DNA of 64,000 bases from Sagittula sp. P11 (GCF_002814095.1 NZ_CP021913.1:1736001-1800000), one strand, 5' to 3'; shown: positions 19,597 to 29,171, numbered from the stretch's first letter. Numbers and translations are program-made. Notes: generated by a model not told the origin, from the sequence alone.

Positions 19597-20622
19597 TCAC
19601 TTCCCGAACAGGTCGGGGGGTGTGTCCGGGCGCGGCGGGGCCATGCCGATGTGCTTCCACGCCGACTGCGTCAGCATCCGCCCGCGTGGCGTCCGCTGGA
19701 TCAGGCCCTGTTGCAGCAGGTAGGGCTCCACCACTTCCTCCAGCGCGTCGCGGCTTTCCGACAGCGCGGCCGAGAGCGTCTCGATCCCCACCGGCCCGCC
19801 GCCATAGCTCTGCGCGATCAGCTGCAGGTAGCGCCGGTCCGCACCGTCCAGACCCAGCGCATCCACGCCCAGCCGAGTGAGCGAGGAATCCGCAAGCGCC
19901 TGCGTGACAACCCCGCCACCCTCGACCACGGCAAAGTCCACGACCCGGCGCAGCAGCCGCCCGGCGATCCGGGGCGTGCCCCTTGCGCGCCGCGCGATCT
20001 CCCGCGCGCCGGAGCCTTCGACCCGCACGCCCAGCTTGCGCGCGTTGCCAGCGACGATCGTCTCCAGCTCGTCGACCGTGTAGAAGTTCAGCCGCGTCGG
20101 GATGCCGAAGCGGTCGCGCAGCGGCGTCGTCAGAAGCCCCAGCCGCGTCGTGGCCCCCACCAGCGTGAAGGGCTGCAACTCGATCCGCACGGTGCGCGCC
20201 GCCGGCCCCTCGCCGATCACGAGGTCCAGCTCGTAGTCCTCCATCGCCGGATAGAGGACCTCCTCCACCGCCGCGCTCATGCGGTGGATCTCGTCGATGA
20301 ACAGCACGTCCCGCGCTTCGAGGTTGGTCAGGATCGCCGCCAGATCGCCCGCCTTGGCCAGCACAGGACCGGAGGTCATGCGGAACCCCACCCCCAGTTC
20401 GCGCGCCATGATCTGCGCCAGCGTCGTCTTGCCCAGCCCCGGCGGGCCGTGGAACAGCGTGTGATCCATCGCTTCGCCGCGCGACCGGGCGCTTTCGATG
20501 AACACCCGGAGGTTCGCCCGGGCCTCCGCCTGGCCGACGAAATCCACCAGCATCTGCGGCCGGAGCGCGCGGTCGCGGTCCTCGGGCAGGGGCTCGGGCC
20601 GCATCGTCGGGTCAGGTTCCAT
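19597..20622 (-). CDS. ruvB: Holliday junction branch migration DNA helicase RuvB
   Basis: The AAA+ motor of the RuvAB complex that drives branch migration during recombinational repair. The 341-residue protein has [16 protein letters not shown], Walker A ([12 protein letters not shown]), Walker B (VLFIDEIHR), sensor 1 ([18 protein letters not shown]) and the C-terminal winged helix ([15 protein letters not shown]). Length is standard. It follows ruvA with a 38 bp gap and belongs to the ruvCAB operon. Confidence 0.97.
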   Translation of the reverse strand: MEPDPTMRPEPLPEDRDRALRPQMLVDFVGQAEARANLRVFIESARSRGEAMDHTLFHGPPGLGKTTLAQIMARELGVGFRMTSGPVLAKAGDLAAILTNLEARDVLFIDEIHRMSAAVEEVLYPAMEDYELDLVIGEGPAARTVRIELQPFTLVGATTRLGLLTTPLRDRFGIPTRLNFYTVDELETIVAGNARKLGVRVEGSGAREIARRARGTPRIAGRLLRRVVDFAVVEGGGVVTQALADSSLTRLGVDALGLDGADRRYLQLIAQSYGGGPVGIETLSAALSESRDALEEVVEPYLLQQGLIQRTPRGRMLTQSAWKHIGMAPPRPDTPPDLFGK

Positions 20623-20660
20623 GCCTCTTCCTTACCGGTCGGTCGGGCGCGCGACCCGCC

Positions 20661-21326
20661 TCACCCCTTGGGCGCCAACAGCTTCAGCGCCGCGCGGATC
20701 AGGCCCGCCGTGTCCAGCGCTCCGTCCTCTCCCGCGGCCTGCGCCACGGCGCCTGCCGCCTCGCCCGGTCCATACCCGAGGTTGCCGAGCGCGGAAAGCG
20801 CCTCTGCCTGGGCCGAGGCCACGGGTGCCGGGGCCGCTGCAGGGGCGCGCGGGGCGGTCTCGATCACCTCGTCGGGCGTATCCGACAGCGGCACCGAGGT
20901 CGCGCTCACGCCCATGGCCATGACCATCGGCGCCTTGTCCTTCAGCTCGTTCACCACGCGCTGCGCGGTCTTGGGACCGATGCCCTTCGCCGCCTTGATC
21001 GCGTTCCAGTCGCCAAGCGCCAGCGCCCGCGACACGCCATCCGCGCCAAGCGCGCCGAGGATCGCAAGCGACGCCTTGGCCCCCACGCCCTGCACCGACA
21101 TCAGCAGGCGGAACCATTCCTTCTCCACCAGCGTCGGAAAGCCGAACAGCTGCAGCAGGTCCTCGCGCACCAGCAGGTCGGTATACAGCGCTGCGAACTC
21201 CCCGGCCCGGCCAAGCGACGCCAGCACCCGGTCGGTGCAATAGACGACATAGCCCACGCCGCGCACGTCGATCAGCACGTGGTCGTCGCCGCGATAGACG
21301 ATCTGTCCGGCAATCCGCCCGATCAT
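20661..21326 (-). CDS. ruvA: Holliday junction branch migration protein RuvA
   Basis: RuvA binds the four-way junction and loads RuvB. The 221-residue protein starts [20 protein letters not shown], with the OB fold, two helix-hairpin-helix motifs ([14 protein letters not shown] and [17 protein letters not shown]) and a C-terminal UBA-like domain ([19 protein letters not shown]) after an Ala/Pro linker. The start at 21326 overlaps the ruvC stop by 4 bp (ATGA), implying translational coupling. Confidence 0.97.
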   Translation of the reverse strand: MIGRIAGQIVYRGDDHVLIDVRGVGYVVYCTDRVLASLGRAGEFAALYTDLLVREDLLQLFGFPTLVEKEWFRLLMSVQGVGAKASLAILGALGADGVSRALALGDWNAIKAAKGIGPKTAQRVVNELKDKAPMVMAMGVSATSVPLSDTPDEVIETAPRAPAAAPAPVASAQAEALSALGNLGYGPGEAAGAVAQAAGEDGALDTAGLIRAALKLLAPKG

Positions 21327-21811
21327 GCCCGCACCTTCATCCGCTGCACGCCGGAGTGATGCGCATGGCAGATCGCGATGGCCAGCGCATCCGCCGCGTC
21401 CGGGCCGACCGGCTGGCAACCGGGCAACTGCATCTTCACCATGTGCAGGATCTGGTTCTTGTCCGCATGACCCACGCCGACCACCGTCTTCTTGACCTGG
21501 TTCGGCGCGTACTCCCCGATGCTCAGCCCGAACTGCGCCGGCACCAGCAGCGCGACACCCCGCGCCTGGCCCAGCTTCAGCGTGCCCACCGCGTCCTTGT
21601 TGACGAATGTCTTCTCGATGGCGGCCTCGTCCGGTGCGTGCGTCTCGAAGACCCGCGTCAGCTGGCTGTGCAGCGACAACAGCCGCAGCGCCAGATCGGT
21701 CCCTTCCGAATCGCAAATGCCGTTGGCCACGTGCCGCAAGCGGCTGCCGTCGACCTCGATGACCCCCCATCCGAGGTGTCGCAACCCCGGATCAATGCCC
21801 AATACCCGCAT
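21323..21811 (-). CDS. ruvC: crossover junction endodeoxyribonuclease RuvC
   Basis: RuvC cuts Holliday junctions after branch migration. The 162-residue protein has the RNase-H-like acidic residues in [17 protein letters not shown] (Asp7), in [20 protein letters not shown] (Glu), and in [16 protein letters not shown] (two Asp near residues 139-142). It is the first gene of ruvCAB, 36 bp after a LexA-like site, consistent with SOS control. Confidence 0.97.
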   Translation of the reverse strand: MRVLGIDPGLRHLGWGVIEVDGSRLRHVANGICDSEGTDLALRLLSLHSQLTRVFETHAPDEAAIEKTFVNKDAVGTLKLGQARGVALLVPAQFGLSIGEYAPNQVKKTVVGVGHADKNQILHMVKMQLPGCQPVGPDAADALAIAICHAHHSGVQRMKVRA

Positions 21812-22136
21812 CCTCGCCCACTTTTCTTGTTATGCGGCCACAGTTAGCACGAAACGCGAACAAACGCCAAGGTTAAAGCGGCGGAGCCCAAAAGCGACAC
21901 CCCTTTATCCACAGGCGACATCGCGCGGCAGGCGGTGTCGGTTTGCGCCGGTTGCGGAGTGGAAAGCGACACGATTTCAGGCGGAATTTTGCCAGTTTTT
22001 ATAGGCAGTTAACCGCGAATGCTGCCATGCAGAAAATGCAGATGTCCCATGCAATTTCCGCCCCTTGCTTGTGCGCTTCGCACATTTTACGTGCGCTTTG
22101 TAAACATGCACCCCCCCCATCATCCAGGAGATCGAG
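21812..22136. other. gene-free spacer between ruvC and the DUF1127 gene
   Basis: This 325-bp divergent spacer holds the ruvCAB control region (LexA-like site 21847-21861) and, nearer the DUF1127 gene, a perfect 6-bp inverted repeat TGTGCG-CTT-CGCACA at 22070-22084, 52 bp before the ATG. TGCGCTTTGT is partly repeated just after it. I see no coding region or structured RNA in the rest. Confidence 0.5.
21847..21861 (-). promoter_or_regulatory. LexA-like box before ruvCAB
   Basis: On the minus strand this reads GTTC-GCGTTTC-GTGC. The alphaproteobacterial LexA site is GTTC-N7-GTTC, so seven of eight fixed bases match. It is centred about 43 bp upstream of the ruvC start, a suitable repressor position. 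ruv genes are SOS-regulated in many bacteria. Confidence 0.45.
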
Positions 22137-22343
22137 ATGGCCGCATACGACACCACCCGCCACCACGCCGCCACGGGCTCCGCCGCCCGCATTGGCACCA
22201 TGTTCACCACTGCCGTCGGCGCGTTCGCCGCATGGAATGACACCCGTCAGACCCGCAAGGCACTTGCATCGCTGACCGACCGCGAACTCGACGACATCGG
22301 CCTGCACCGCGGCGACATCGACGCCGTAGCCCGTCGCTACTAA
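22137..22343 (+). CDS. DUF1127 domain-containing small protein
   Basis: A 68-residue basic protein ending KALASLTDRELDDIGLHRGDIDAVARRY, the C-terminal signature of DUF1127 (L-x-D-x-x-L-x-D-I-G-L). These small proteins are abundant in alphaproteobacteria; some bind RNA and affect stress and phosphate responses, but the role here is unknown. It has a strong ribosome site (CAGGAGATCGAG before ATG) and its own terminator, so it looks like a well-expressed single-gene transcript. Confidence 0.85.
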   Translation: MAAYDTTRHHAATGSAARIGTMFTTAVGAFAAWNDTRQTRKALASLTDRELDDIGLHRGDIDAVARRY

Positions 22344-22361
22344 GCGCATGGGGCGCTACAG

Positions 22362-22398
22362 AAAAAGGGCCGCGTCTGGCAAAGACGCGGCCCTTTTT
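22362..22398 (+). terminator. strong intrinsic terminator after the DUF1127 gene
   Basis: AAAGGGCCGCGTCT, a five-base loop, and the exact complement AGACGCGGCCCTTT, with A and T runs on either side. The 14-bp perfect stem is bidirectional and can also end the convergent gene at 22428-22775. Confidence 0.92.
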
Positions 22399-22427
22399 AC
22401 GTGAGCACAGCGAGAGATAGTCAGTCT

Positions 22428-22775
22428 TTACGAAACAAGCAGTGATCCGAGCTCGGCCAGTTTCGCGGTCAGCGGGTCGATCTGCATGAGCCACGCGCCG
22501 ACCCGTTCAAAGATGGAGCCGCTGGCCAGGGTATCGACGTGGACCTGGTAATCCCCGCTGCCGAGGTACGTCAGGACCAGCGTCTTGAAGGCGATGAAGC
22601 CTGCCACCGCCGCCAGAATGACACGCAGTCCCACTCCGCCGGTCTTGCCGGCGGGCACCTGCACGTAATTCCCTGTCTTCTTGTCGAGCTTCGTCACATA
22701 GCCCCGCGCCAGGCGCTCGTGCTTGCGACGAAGGGCCTGTTCGCGACGTTTATAGCTGGAGAGCGCTTCTTCCAT
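22428..22775 (-). CDS. small membrane protein of unknown function
   Basis: About 115 residues from the ATG at 22775 (MEEALSSYKRREQALRRKHE). A charged N-terminal helix is followed by KLDKKTGNYVQVPAGKTG and one clear membrane helix (LRVILAAVAGFIAFKTLVLTY), then a short soluble tail. I do not recognise a family; similar short proteins occur in Rhodobacterales. It lies downstream of prmA on the same strand, about 110 bp away. Confidence 0.7.
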   Translation of the reverse strand: MEEALSSYKRREQALRRKHERLARGYVTKLDKKTGNYVQVPAGKTGGVGLRVILAAVAGFIAFKTLVLTYLGSGDYQVHVDTLASGSIFERVGAWLMQIDPLTAKLAELGSLLVS

Positions 22776-22886
22776 GGCAGCCTCTGAAATACCGGCCCCC
22801 ACCGATTGGACACATTTTTAGCCAAGGAATGTGGCGAGAATTGGGCACTTGCCGCAGGTTTTACCCAAAAACGGCATGAACCCTCC

Positions 22887-23756
22887 TCATTTTTGCAGGA
22901 GCAGCGTGACCCAGTCACCGATCGTGGTGCGGTTCACCTCGGCGATTCCCTCTGCCGCGTAGGCCTCTGCGACCTCGTCGGCCTGACGCGTCAGGATGCC
23001 CGACAGGATCGCATAGCCGCCGTCGGCCAGATGCGCCTTCATCGACGGGGCAAGGTCGATCAGCGGCTGCTTGAGGATGTTCGCGAACACGAGGTCATAG
23101 GGCGCGCGTTCGTGCAGGACGTCGTTCTCGAAGCCCGCCGCCTCCACGCAGATGACCTTGCCCTCAAGCGCGTTGGCGCGCACGTTGGCCTCGGCCACCT
23201 CGACCGCAACCTCGTCGATGTCGGAGGCCACCACGGTCTCCGGCCAGATGCGCGCGGCACCCATGGCCAGAACCGCCGTGCCGCAACCGATGTCCGCGAC
23301 GCTGCGGCCGACAAAGCCCTCGCCCGCCAGCCGGTCCAGCGCCTCAAGGCAGCCCTGCGTGGTGCCGTGGTGCCCGGTGCCGAAGGCCATCGCCGCTTCG
23401 ATCAGCAGCGGCTCCGACCCTTCCGGGATCTTGTCCGCATCGTGGCTGCCGTAGACGAAGAACCGCCCCGCAACGACGGGCGTCAGTTCGCGGCGCACCT
23501 TGTCGACCCAGTCGGTGTCCGGCACTTCGGACACGACAAAGCCCTGCGCGTGGTAGGCCGCGGACAGAAGCGCAAGCTCCACTTCGTTCGGCGCTTCGAT
23601 GAAGTAGCCGCCGATTTCCCACAGGCCCGATCCGTCCTCGATCTCGAAAACGCCGACGCCTGTCGGTTCCGGTTCGAGCTCTTCCATCGCCTCGCCCAAC
23701 GCCTCGGCGCGGGTCTTGTCGTCGATCTTGGTGAAGGCGGTCCAGGTCGGCATCAT
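22887..23756 (-). CDS. prmA: ribosomal protein L11 methyltransferase
   Basis: PrmA trimethylates lysines and the N-terminus of ribosomal protein L11. The 289-residue protein has the short N-terminal L11-recognition domain, AFGTGHHGTTQGCLEAL, the SAM-binding motif VADIGCGTAVLAMGAARI, and the catalytic-loop sequence DLVFANILKQPLIDLAP (NILxxPL). Length and motifs match. It is divergent from the small gene at 23871. Confidence 0.95.
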   Translation of the reverse strand: MMPTWTAFTKIDDKTRAEALGEAMEELEPEPTGVGVFEIEDGSGLWEIGGYFIEAPNEVELALLSAAYHAQGFVVSEVPDTDWVDKVRRELTPVVAGRFFVYGSHDADKIPEGSEPLLIEAAMAFGTGHHGTTQGCLEALDRLAGEGFVGRSVADIGCGTAVLAMGAARIWPETVVASDIDEVAVEVAEANVRANALEGKVICVEAAGFENDVLHERAPYDLVFANILKQPLIDLAPSMKAHLADGGYAILSGILTRQADEVAEAYAAEGIAEVNRTTIGDWVTLLLQK

Positions 23757-23870
23757 CGGGTCTCCATCGGGTGCTTCCGCGCCTTACACCAGCCGGAGGG
23801 CACACGCCAGCATTGCCAGACTCGCGAAACTGCGCCACGCTCACGGCGTATTCTTTCGGAGTCCATTCTT

Positions 23871-24251
23871 ATGAAAACCGTTCTCAAGGTCCTTGGCGGC
23901 CTCGTTCTTGTTGTCGCGCTGTTCGCCGGTGCCATGTTCTTCTTCACCTCCGGGTCGCGCGACATCGCCCGGCAGTTCGTCACGCTCAGCACCACCGGCG
24001 GCCACGCCGAGGCGCGCGCCCTCCTCCATCCCGGCCTTCAGGATCAGCTCAGCACCGACAAGATGGCCGAGATGTTCGCGGGCGCGAAAGCCTACGAGAA
24101 GGTCTCGTTCTCCAGCGTCTCGACCGGCACCGGCAAGCCGACCGTCCTCGAAGGCACGGCCACGACCGCCGACGGCTGCATGTCGGTCCTGAAGTTCGAG
24201 CTGCTGAACGAACAGATCGTCGGTTTCGACGTCTCGCCGCTCTGCCGCTGA
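23871..24251 (+). CDS. small single-helix secreted or membrane-anchored protein
   Basis: A 126-residue protein with an N-terminal hydrophobic helix (VLGGLVLVVALFAGAMFFF). A compact domain follows (ARQFVTLSTTGGHAEARALL, then FSSVSTGTGKPTVLEGTATT). This looks like the NTF2-like DUF4878/DUF3887 group of lipoprotein-size domains, though I cannot assign it firmly. The start at 23871 is the only ATG before the helix. It lies convergent to an MFS gene. Confidence 0.7.
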   Translation: MKTVLKVLGGLVLVVALFAGAMFFFTSGSRDIARQFVTLSTTGGHAEARALLHPGLQDQLSTDKMAEMFAGAKAYEKVSFSSVSTGTGKPTVLEGTATTADGCMSVLKFELLNEQIVGFDVSPLCR

Positions 24252-24255
24252 CGGA

Positions 24256-25491
24256 TCACTCCGCCGGGGCGGGGGCCAATGCGCTGAACCGGGTCTCGTT
24301 CCCCGGCGCGGGGTGGCGCGGGATCAGCAGCGCCAGCCCCAGCGAGGTCATCGCCATGCAGGACGCCAGCCCGAACACCGCCCCCGGCGAGGTCAGCCAG
24401 AGGTAGCCCAGCAGCGCCGGCAGGAAGACCGCCGCGATGTGGTTGATGGTGAACGCTACCGCCGCCGTGGGCGCGATGTCGCCCGGGTCGGCAATCTTCT
24501 GGAAGTAGGTCTTCAGCGCCAGCGCCATGGCAAAGAACAGGTGGTCGACGACATACAGCACCGCCGCCAGCACCACGCCCCAGCCGAACCAGTAGATCCC
24601 GCCATACAGCGTGAACACCAGCGTCAGGCCGATGTACTCGAAGACCAGCGTGTTGCGTTCGCCGAACCTGAAGACGGCGCGCCCGAAGACCGGCCCGATC
24701 ACCATGTTGGCGACAAGGTTGATGAGGTACAGCGCCGTCACCTCGTGCACGTCGAAGCCGAAACGCTCGACCATCATGAAGCCCGCGAAGACCACGAAGA
24801 TCTGCCGCCGCGCGCCCGACATGAACTGCAGCGCGTAGTACAGCCAGTACCGCTTGCGCAGGATGAACTTCTTCACCTGCGGGTTCGGGCTCTCGAACTG
24901 CGGGAAGGCGATGGCGCAATAGATCACGATCACCAACGTCAGGCCGCCCGAGGCCATGAACACCGTGTCATAGCTGAGGCCAAGCCGGTCCCAGGTCAGC
25001 ACGATCAGCCCGTAGGCCACCAGCGTCGCGCCCGATCCGGCAGCGATCAGCCAGCCCAGGATCTGCGGCGCGCGGTCCTTCCTCAGCCACTGAAGCTGCA
25101 GCGACTGGTTCACCGTCTCGTAGTAGTGGAAGCCGATGGACGACATCAGCGTAATGAACAGCAGCCCGCCCATCGTCGGGAACCACGCCGTGACCGCCGT
25201 GGCCACCGCCAGCAGCGCCAGCGACACCAGCGCCAGCACCTGTTCGCGCATTACGATGATCACGAGGATCACCCCGATGGCAAGGAAGCCGGGGATCTCG
25301 CGCACGGTGTGCAGCCAGCCGATGTCCGCCCCGTCGAACTGCGCCACCTCGATGACGAAGTTGTTGAGCAGCGCCGACCACGTCGCGAACGACAGTGGCA
25401 TGGCAATCGACATCAGGAACAGCAGCGTGATGGGCCGGCGCCAGATCGGCAGCGAACGTGCCTCGGAGAGCGGAATAGGTGTCATGAGCAT
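24256..25491 (-). CDS. MFS transporter
   Basis: A 411-residue inner-membrane protein with about twelve hydrophobic segments. It starts MLMTPIPLSEARSLPIWRRP and has the MFS-like loops GWLHTVREIPGFLAIG and FGRAVFRFGERNTLVFEYIG, a weak version of the loop after helix 8. Substrate is unknown. It stands as a single gene, divergent from nothing close. Confidence 0.85.
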   Translation of the reverse strand: MLMTPIPLSEARSLPIWRRPITLLFLMSIAMPLSFATWSALLNNFVIEVAQFDGADIGWLHTVREIPGFLAIGVILVIIVMREQVLALVSLALLAVATAVTAWFPTMGGLLFITLMSSIGFHYYETVNQSLQLQWLRKDRAPQILGWLIAAGSGATLVAYGLIVLTWDRLGLSYDTVFMASGGLTLVIVIYCAIAFPQFESPNPQVKKFILRKRYWLYYALQFMSGARRQIFVVFAGFMMVERFGFDVHEVTALYLINLVANMVIGPVFGRAVFRFGERNTLVFEYIGLTLVFTLYGGIYWFGWGVVLAAVLYVVDHLFFAMALALKTYFQKIADPGDIAPTAAVAFTINHIAAVFLPALLGYLWLTSPGAVFGLASCMAMTSLGLALLIPRHPAPGNETRFSALAPAPAE

Positions 25492-25560
25492 GCTTTACGC
25501 CCGGGCAAACACTTTGGCGAGTCCGCTTTTCGTGCGAAAACGCACAGCCCGGCGAAAAGA

Positions 25561-26001
25561 TCACGCCACGGAGAAGCGGTACTCCACCTCGGCAAAGCGG
25601 TCGCGCGGGAAAACGTAGAGGAAGCGCAGCCCCTCAGACCCGGCCACCGTGCCATGCTCCACGTCCGACGGGATGTAGAGCGCAACGCCCGGCGCGATCT
25701 CATGTGCTACGCCATCGATGGTGACGATGCCGGTGCCCGACAGGCCGAAGTAGATTTCGGCCGGGGCATGGCGGTGCGGCAACAGCGTTCCCTGCGGGCC
25801 GAACTCCGCCACGCCCAGCACCATGGAGGAGGTCGCGGTCTTGTCGCCGTCGAACAGGGTCTTCCAGCGCACCGTGCCAAACGCCGGGTCCTCGCCGCCT
25901 TCCAGCGGCGCATGGTCGGCATTGGCCACCACCGGAAGCGCAGACATGGCCACGGCCGCCATCGTCGCGGCGGTCAGGTCGAACTGGACGGTCTCGTTCA
26001 T
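25561..26001 (-). CDS. cupin-domain protein, DddW-like (possible DMSP lyase)
   Basis: A 146-residue single-cupin protein. Metal ligands are visible in LPHRHAPAEIYFGLSG (H-x-H-x3-E, with the following Tyr) and in DVEHGTVAG (third His). The lead-in VRWKTLFDGDKTATSSMVLGV is, from memory, like the cupin DMSP lyase DddW, which cleaves dimethylsulfoniopropionate to dimethyl sulfide and acrylate in marine roseobacters. I cannot separate DddW from other small cupins by eye, so function is tentative. The ATG at 26001 is preferred to one at 26043, which lacks a clear ribosome site. Confidence 0.7.
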   Translation of the reverse strand: MNETVQFDLTAATMAAVAMSALPVVANADHAPLEGGEDPAFGTVRWKTLFDGDKTATSSMVLGVAEFGPQGTLLPHRHAPAEIYFGLSGTGIVTIDGVAHEIAPGVALYIPSDVEHGTVAGSEGLRFLYVFPRDRFAEVEYRFSVA

Positions 26002-26158
26002 CGCGGGCGCCTCCCGGCAAAGCGTGTCTCTGGATCCGCCCATTGCATTTCAGACACCTCCACCGCTGCCCGGAAAACGACGCGCATGTCGCACATGACG
26101 CTGTGACGGGCAAAAAACCGGCGCCGTGACCGGCCATTCATGCGGAAAATTGAATTTA

Positions 26159-26172
26159 ATGATCTGCATCAA
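26159..26172 (+). promoter_or_regulatory. FNR/FnrL-like box before the YeeE/YedE gene
   Basis: ATGAT-CTGC-ATCAA matches nine of ten fixed positions of the FNR consensus TTGAT-N4-ATCAA. It lies 62 bp before the ATG of the transporter and about 160 bp from the divergent cupin gene. Low-oxygen control of one or both is a reasonable inference. Confidence 0.5.
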
Positions 26173-26233
26173 GTCACCTTTTCCGATTCTCCGGCAGAAC
26201 CCCGGCCAGCGTCACACCGCAGGAGGGCCGCCC

Positions 26234-27295
26234 ATGGACATCGTTCCGCTGATCGACCGGATCGGAGAATCCCCGACCGCCGCGCTCTTCGGGCTGGTGA
26301 CCGGCGTGATATTCGGCATCGCGGCGCAACGCTCACGCTTCTGCCTGCGTGCCGCGACGGTCGAATTCGCCCGCGGCATGATGCAGGACAAGGTCGCGGT
26401 CTGGCTGCTGACCTTCTCCACGGCGCTTGTCTGGGTGCAGGGCGCGCAGCTACTGGGCCTGCTCGACACGACCGAGGCCCGCATGATGGCCGTCCCGGGA
26501 AGCTGGTCGGGCGCCATCGTCGGCGGGCTGATCTTCGGCGCCGGCATGGTGCTGGCGCGCGGCTGCTCGGGCCGCCTGCTGGTGCTGGCGGCCACGGGCA
26601 ACCTGCGCTCCGTCGTGTCGGGGCTGATCTTCGCCGTCACCGCACAGATGAGCCTGACCGGCTGGCTCGCCCCGATCCGCGACCGCATCGCCGCACTCTG
26701 GATCACCACCGGCGGGCGCAACATGGACCTGCTGACCGCCCTGCACCTGCCGCGTGAGGCCGGGCTTGTGATCGGCCTCGCCATCGCGCTCGTCGCGCTG
26801 GAACTGAGCCGCCGCAACCGCATCGGGTTTTCGCGGCTGGTCTTCGCCTCCGGCGTGGGCTTTGCCGCGGCTGTGGGCTACGGGCTGACCTACATGCTGT
26901 CGCAATCCGCGTTCGAGCCGGTCCAGATCGAAAGCCTGACCTTCACCGGCCCCTCGGCCAACACGCTGATGTTCTTCCTCGACCGTACCTCTGTGCTCGA
27001 ATTCGACGTGGGTCTGGTGCCGGGCGTCGTGCTGGGGTCGTTCCTGTCGGCCCTTCTGGCGAAGGAACTGAAGTTCCAGGGGTTCGAAGGCTCGACCCCC
27101 ATGCGCAACGCCATGATCGGCGCGGTGATGATGGGCTTCGGCGGGATGCTGGCCGGCGGCTGCGCCATCGGCGCGGGCGTCTCCGGCGGCTCGATCTTTG
27201 CCGGAACCGCGTGGCTGGCGCTGTTCTGCATGTGGATCGGCGGGATGAGCATGGACGTCATCCTCGGCGGCCGCGGCCAGCCCGCGCACGTCTGA
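26234..27295 (+). CDS. YeeE/YedE family sulfur-compound transporter
   Basis: A 353-residue membrane protein with about ten helices. It has the two signature loops GIAAQRSRFCLRAATVEF and FGAGMVLARGCSGRLLVLAA. The second half repeats them with FGGMLAGGCAIGAGVSGGSI. The conserved cysteines within the RG-C-S-G and GG-C-A-I-G loops are those used by YeeE for thiosulfate uptake, so a sulfur substrate is expected. The ATG at 26234 follows GCAGGAGGG. No TusA-like partner gene is adjacent. Confidence 0.9.
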   Translation: MDIVPLIDRIGESPTAALFGLVTGVIFGIAAQRSRFCLRAATVEFARGMMQDKVAVWLLTFSTALVWVQGAQLLGLLDTTEARMMAVPGSWSGAIVGGLIFGAGMVLARGCSGRLLVLAATGNLRSVVSGLIFAVTAQMSLTGWLAPIRDRIAALWITTGGRNMDLLTALHLPREAGLVIGLAIALVALELSRRNRIGFSRLVFASGVGFAAAVGYGLTYMLSQSAFEPVQIESLTFTGPSANTLMFFLDRTSVLEFDVGLVPGVVLGSFLSALLAKELKFQGFEGSTPMRNAMIGAVMMGFGGMLAGGCAIGAGVSGGSIFAGTAWLALFCMWIGGMSMDVILGGRGQPAHV

Positions 27296-27302
27296 CCCGC
27301 CG

Positions 27303-27334
27303 AAAAAGCTGCGGGCGACCCGAAGGCCGCCCGC
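27303..27334 (-). terminator. terminator of the ABC export operon
   Basis: A GCGGGCG/CGCCCGC stem with a ten-base loop lies between convergent genes. On the minus strand it is followed by AGCTTTTT, so it should end the ABC transcript, and may also serve the YeeE/YedE gene. Confidence 0.6.
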
Positions 27335-27340
27335 GCAGTC

Positions 27341-28102
27341 TCAGTTCCGGATCCGCCAGCCGGTCCGGAAGATCAGCCAGATCACCGCCAGACACAGGAA
27401 CAGGAACCCGCCGATCGCCAGCAGCGACAGGCCGATGGGCACATCCGCCGTGCCGAAGAACGACCAGCGGAAGCCCGAGATCAGGTAGACCACCGGGTTG
27501 AACAGCGTGATCTTCTGCCAGATCGGCGGCAGCATGGAGATCGAGTAGAACGACCCGCCAAGGAACACCAACGGCGTCACGACCAGCAGCGGCACAAGCT
27601 GAAGCTGTTCGAAGTTCTTCGCCCATATGCCGATGATGAAGCCGAACAGCGCGAAGCTCACGCAGGTCAGGATCATGAACACCAGCATCGCGAAGGGGTG
27701 CAGTATCGTCAGGTCCACGAACAGCGCCGATGTGGCAAGGATCACCACGCCGATGAACAGCGCCTTGGTGGCCGCCGCCCCGACATAGCCCGCCACCACC
27801 TCGAGGAAGTTCACCGGGGCGGACAGCAGTTCGTAGATCGTGCCGATGAACTTCGGGAAGTAGATCCCGAAGGACGCGTTCGACAGCGCCTGCGTCATCA
27901 CCGACAGCATGATGAGACCCGGCACGATGAAGGCGCCGTAGGACACACCCTCCACCTCATCGATGCGCGACCCGATGGCCGCGCCGAACACCACGAAGTA
28001 GAGCGACGTGGAAATGACCGGAGAGATGAAGCTCTGGAACAGCGTGCGGAAGAACCGCGCCATCTCGAACCGGTAGATGGATGCGACTGCGCGGAAGTTC
28101 AT
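27341..28102 (-). CDS. ABC-2 type transporter permease
   Basis: A 253-residue membrane protein with about six helices. It starts [20 protein letters not shown] and contains [18 protein letters not shown] and the C-terminal [19 protein letters not shown] and [14 protein letters not shown], typical of ABC-2 permeases. It overlaps the ATPase gene by 4 bp (ATGA) and forms an exporter with it. Substrate class cannot be told; homologues export polysaccharides or drugs. Confidence 0.9.
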   Translation of the reverse strand: MNFRAVASIYRFEMARFFRTLFQSFISPVISTSLYFVVFGAAIGSRIDEVEGVSYGAFIVPGLIMLSVMTQALSNASFGIYFPKFIGTIYELLSAPVNFLEVVAGYVGAAATKALFIGVVILATSALFVDLTILHPFAMLVFMILTCVSFALFGFIIGIWAKNFEQLQLVPLLVVTPLVFLGGSFYSISMLPPIWQKITLFNPVVYLISGFRWSFFGTADVPIGLSLLAIGGFLFLCLAVIWLIFRTGWRIRN

Positions 28103-29037
28103 GCCGCGTCCTCCTTCTGCTCGTCTTGCACGAGGCCGACGAAGATGTCTTCGAGCGAGTTCTGCGCGGTCGCCACGTCGCGCACCACCAGCCCCTCCGA
28201 GGATATGGCAGACATGAGCCGCCCGATGCCCGTCCGCTCGGCGTTGGAATCGTACTGGTAATCCAGGCGCGTGCCGTCCTCCGCCAGCGTCAGGCCGAAG
28301 TCCGACAGCGCCGGGGGAATGGCCGACAGCGGCTCGCCCAGTTCGATGCGCAGCTCCTTCTGGCCCATGCGGACCATCAGCGCGTCCTTGTCCTCCACCA
28401 GCAGGATGCGGCCCTTGTTGATGACGCCCACGCGGTCGGCGATGGCCTCCGCCTCCTCGATGTAGTGAGTGGTCAGGATGATGGTGACGCCCTGCCGCTT
28501 GAGGTCGGCCACCACCTCCCACATGTCGCGCCGCAGTTCCACGTCGACACCGGCGGTCGGCTCGTCGAGGAACAGCACGCGCGGTTCGTGGCTCAGCGCC
28601 TTGGCGATCAGCACCCGGCGCTTCATGCCGCCCGACAGTTCCTTCACCGCCGAGTCGCGCTTGTCCCAGAGCGACAGCTTCCTGAGGATGTCCTCGAGCA
28701 GCGCCTCGTCGTGTTTCAGCCCGAACAGCCCGCGCGAGAAGCGCACGGTGTTGATGACCTTCTCGAACGGTTCGAGGTTGATCTCCTGCGGCACCAGCCC
28801 CACGAGGCTCCGCGCCGCGCGGTATTCGGTGACCACGTCGTGCCCGCCGATGCGGATCGTGCCCTCGGTCGGAATGGTGATGCCGCAGATGGCCGAGATC
28901 AGGGTGGTCTTGCCTGCCCCGTTCGGCCCGAGCAGCGCGAGGATCTCGCCTTCCTCGATGGTCAGGTCGACCCCTTTCAGGGCCTCGAACCCGCCCTCAT
29001 AGCGCTTCTTCACGCCGTCAATTTCTACCATGGCCAT
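28099..29037 (-). CDS. ABC transporter ATP-binding protein
   Basis: A 312-residue ATPase with Walker A ([16 protein letters not shown]), Q loop ([13 protein letters not shown]), signature ([17 protein letters not shown]), Walker B ([13 protein letters not shown]) and H loop ([11 protein letters not shown]). The DrrA/CcmA-like C-terminal extension ends with [13 protein letters not shown]. The ATG at 29037 follows GGAGGGG; another Met lies two codons on. Together with the permease it forms a two-gene ABC-2 exporter. Confidence 0.93.
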   Translation of the reverse strand: MAMVEIDGVKKRYEGGFEALKGVDLTIEEGEILALLGPNGAGKTTLISAICGITIPTEGTIRIGGHDVVTEYRAARSLVGLVPQEINLEPFEKVINTVRFSRGLFGLKHDEALLEDILRKLSLWDKRDSAVKELSGGMKRRVLIAKALSHEPRVLFLDEPTAGVDVELRRDMWEVVADLKRQGVTIILTTHYIEEAEAIADRVGVINKGRILLVEDKDALMVRMGQKELRIELGEPLSAIPPALSDFGLTLAEDGTRLDYQYDSNAERTGIGRLMSAISSEGLVVRDVATAQNSLEDIFVGLVQDEQKEDAA

Positions 29038-29171
29038 GGTCAGAGCCCCTCCGTTTACGCAAGCGGAACCTAAACTCGCCGGTTCGGATTGCAATTGTGC
29101 AAACGCGCATACTGCCTATTCATGTCGCTTTCTGACAGGACGGGGGCAGCCCCCTGCCGTATGGGCAGGGC

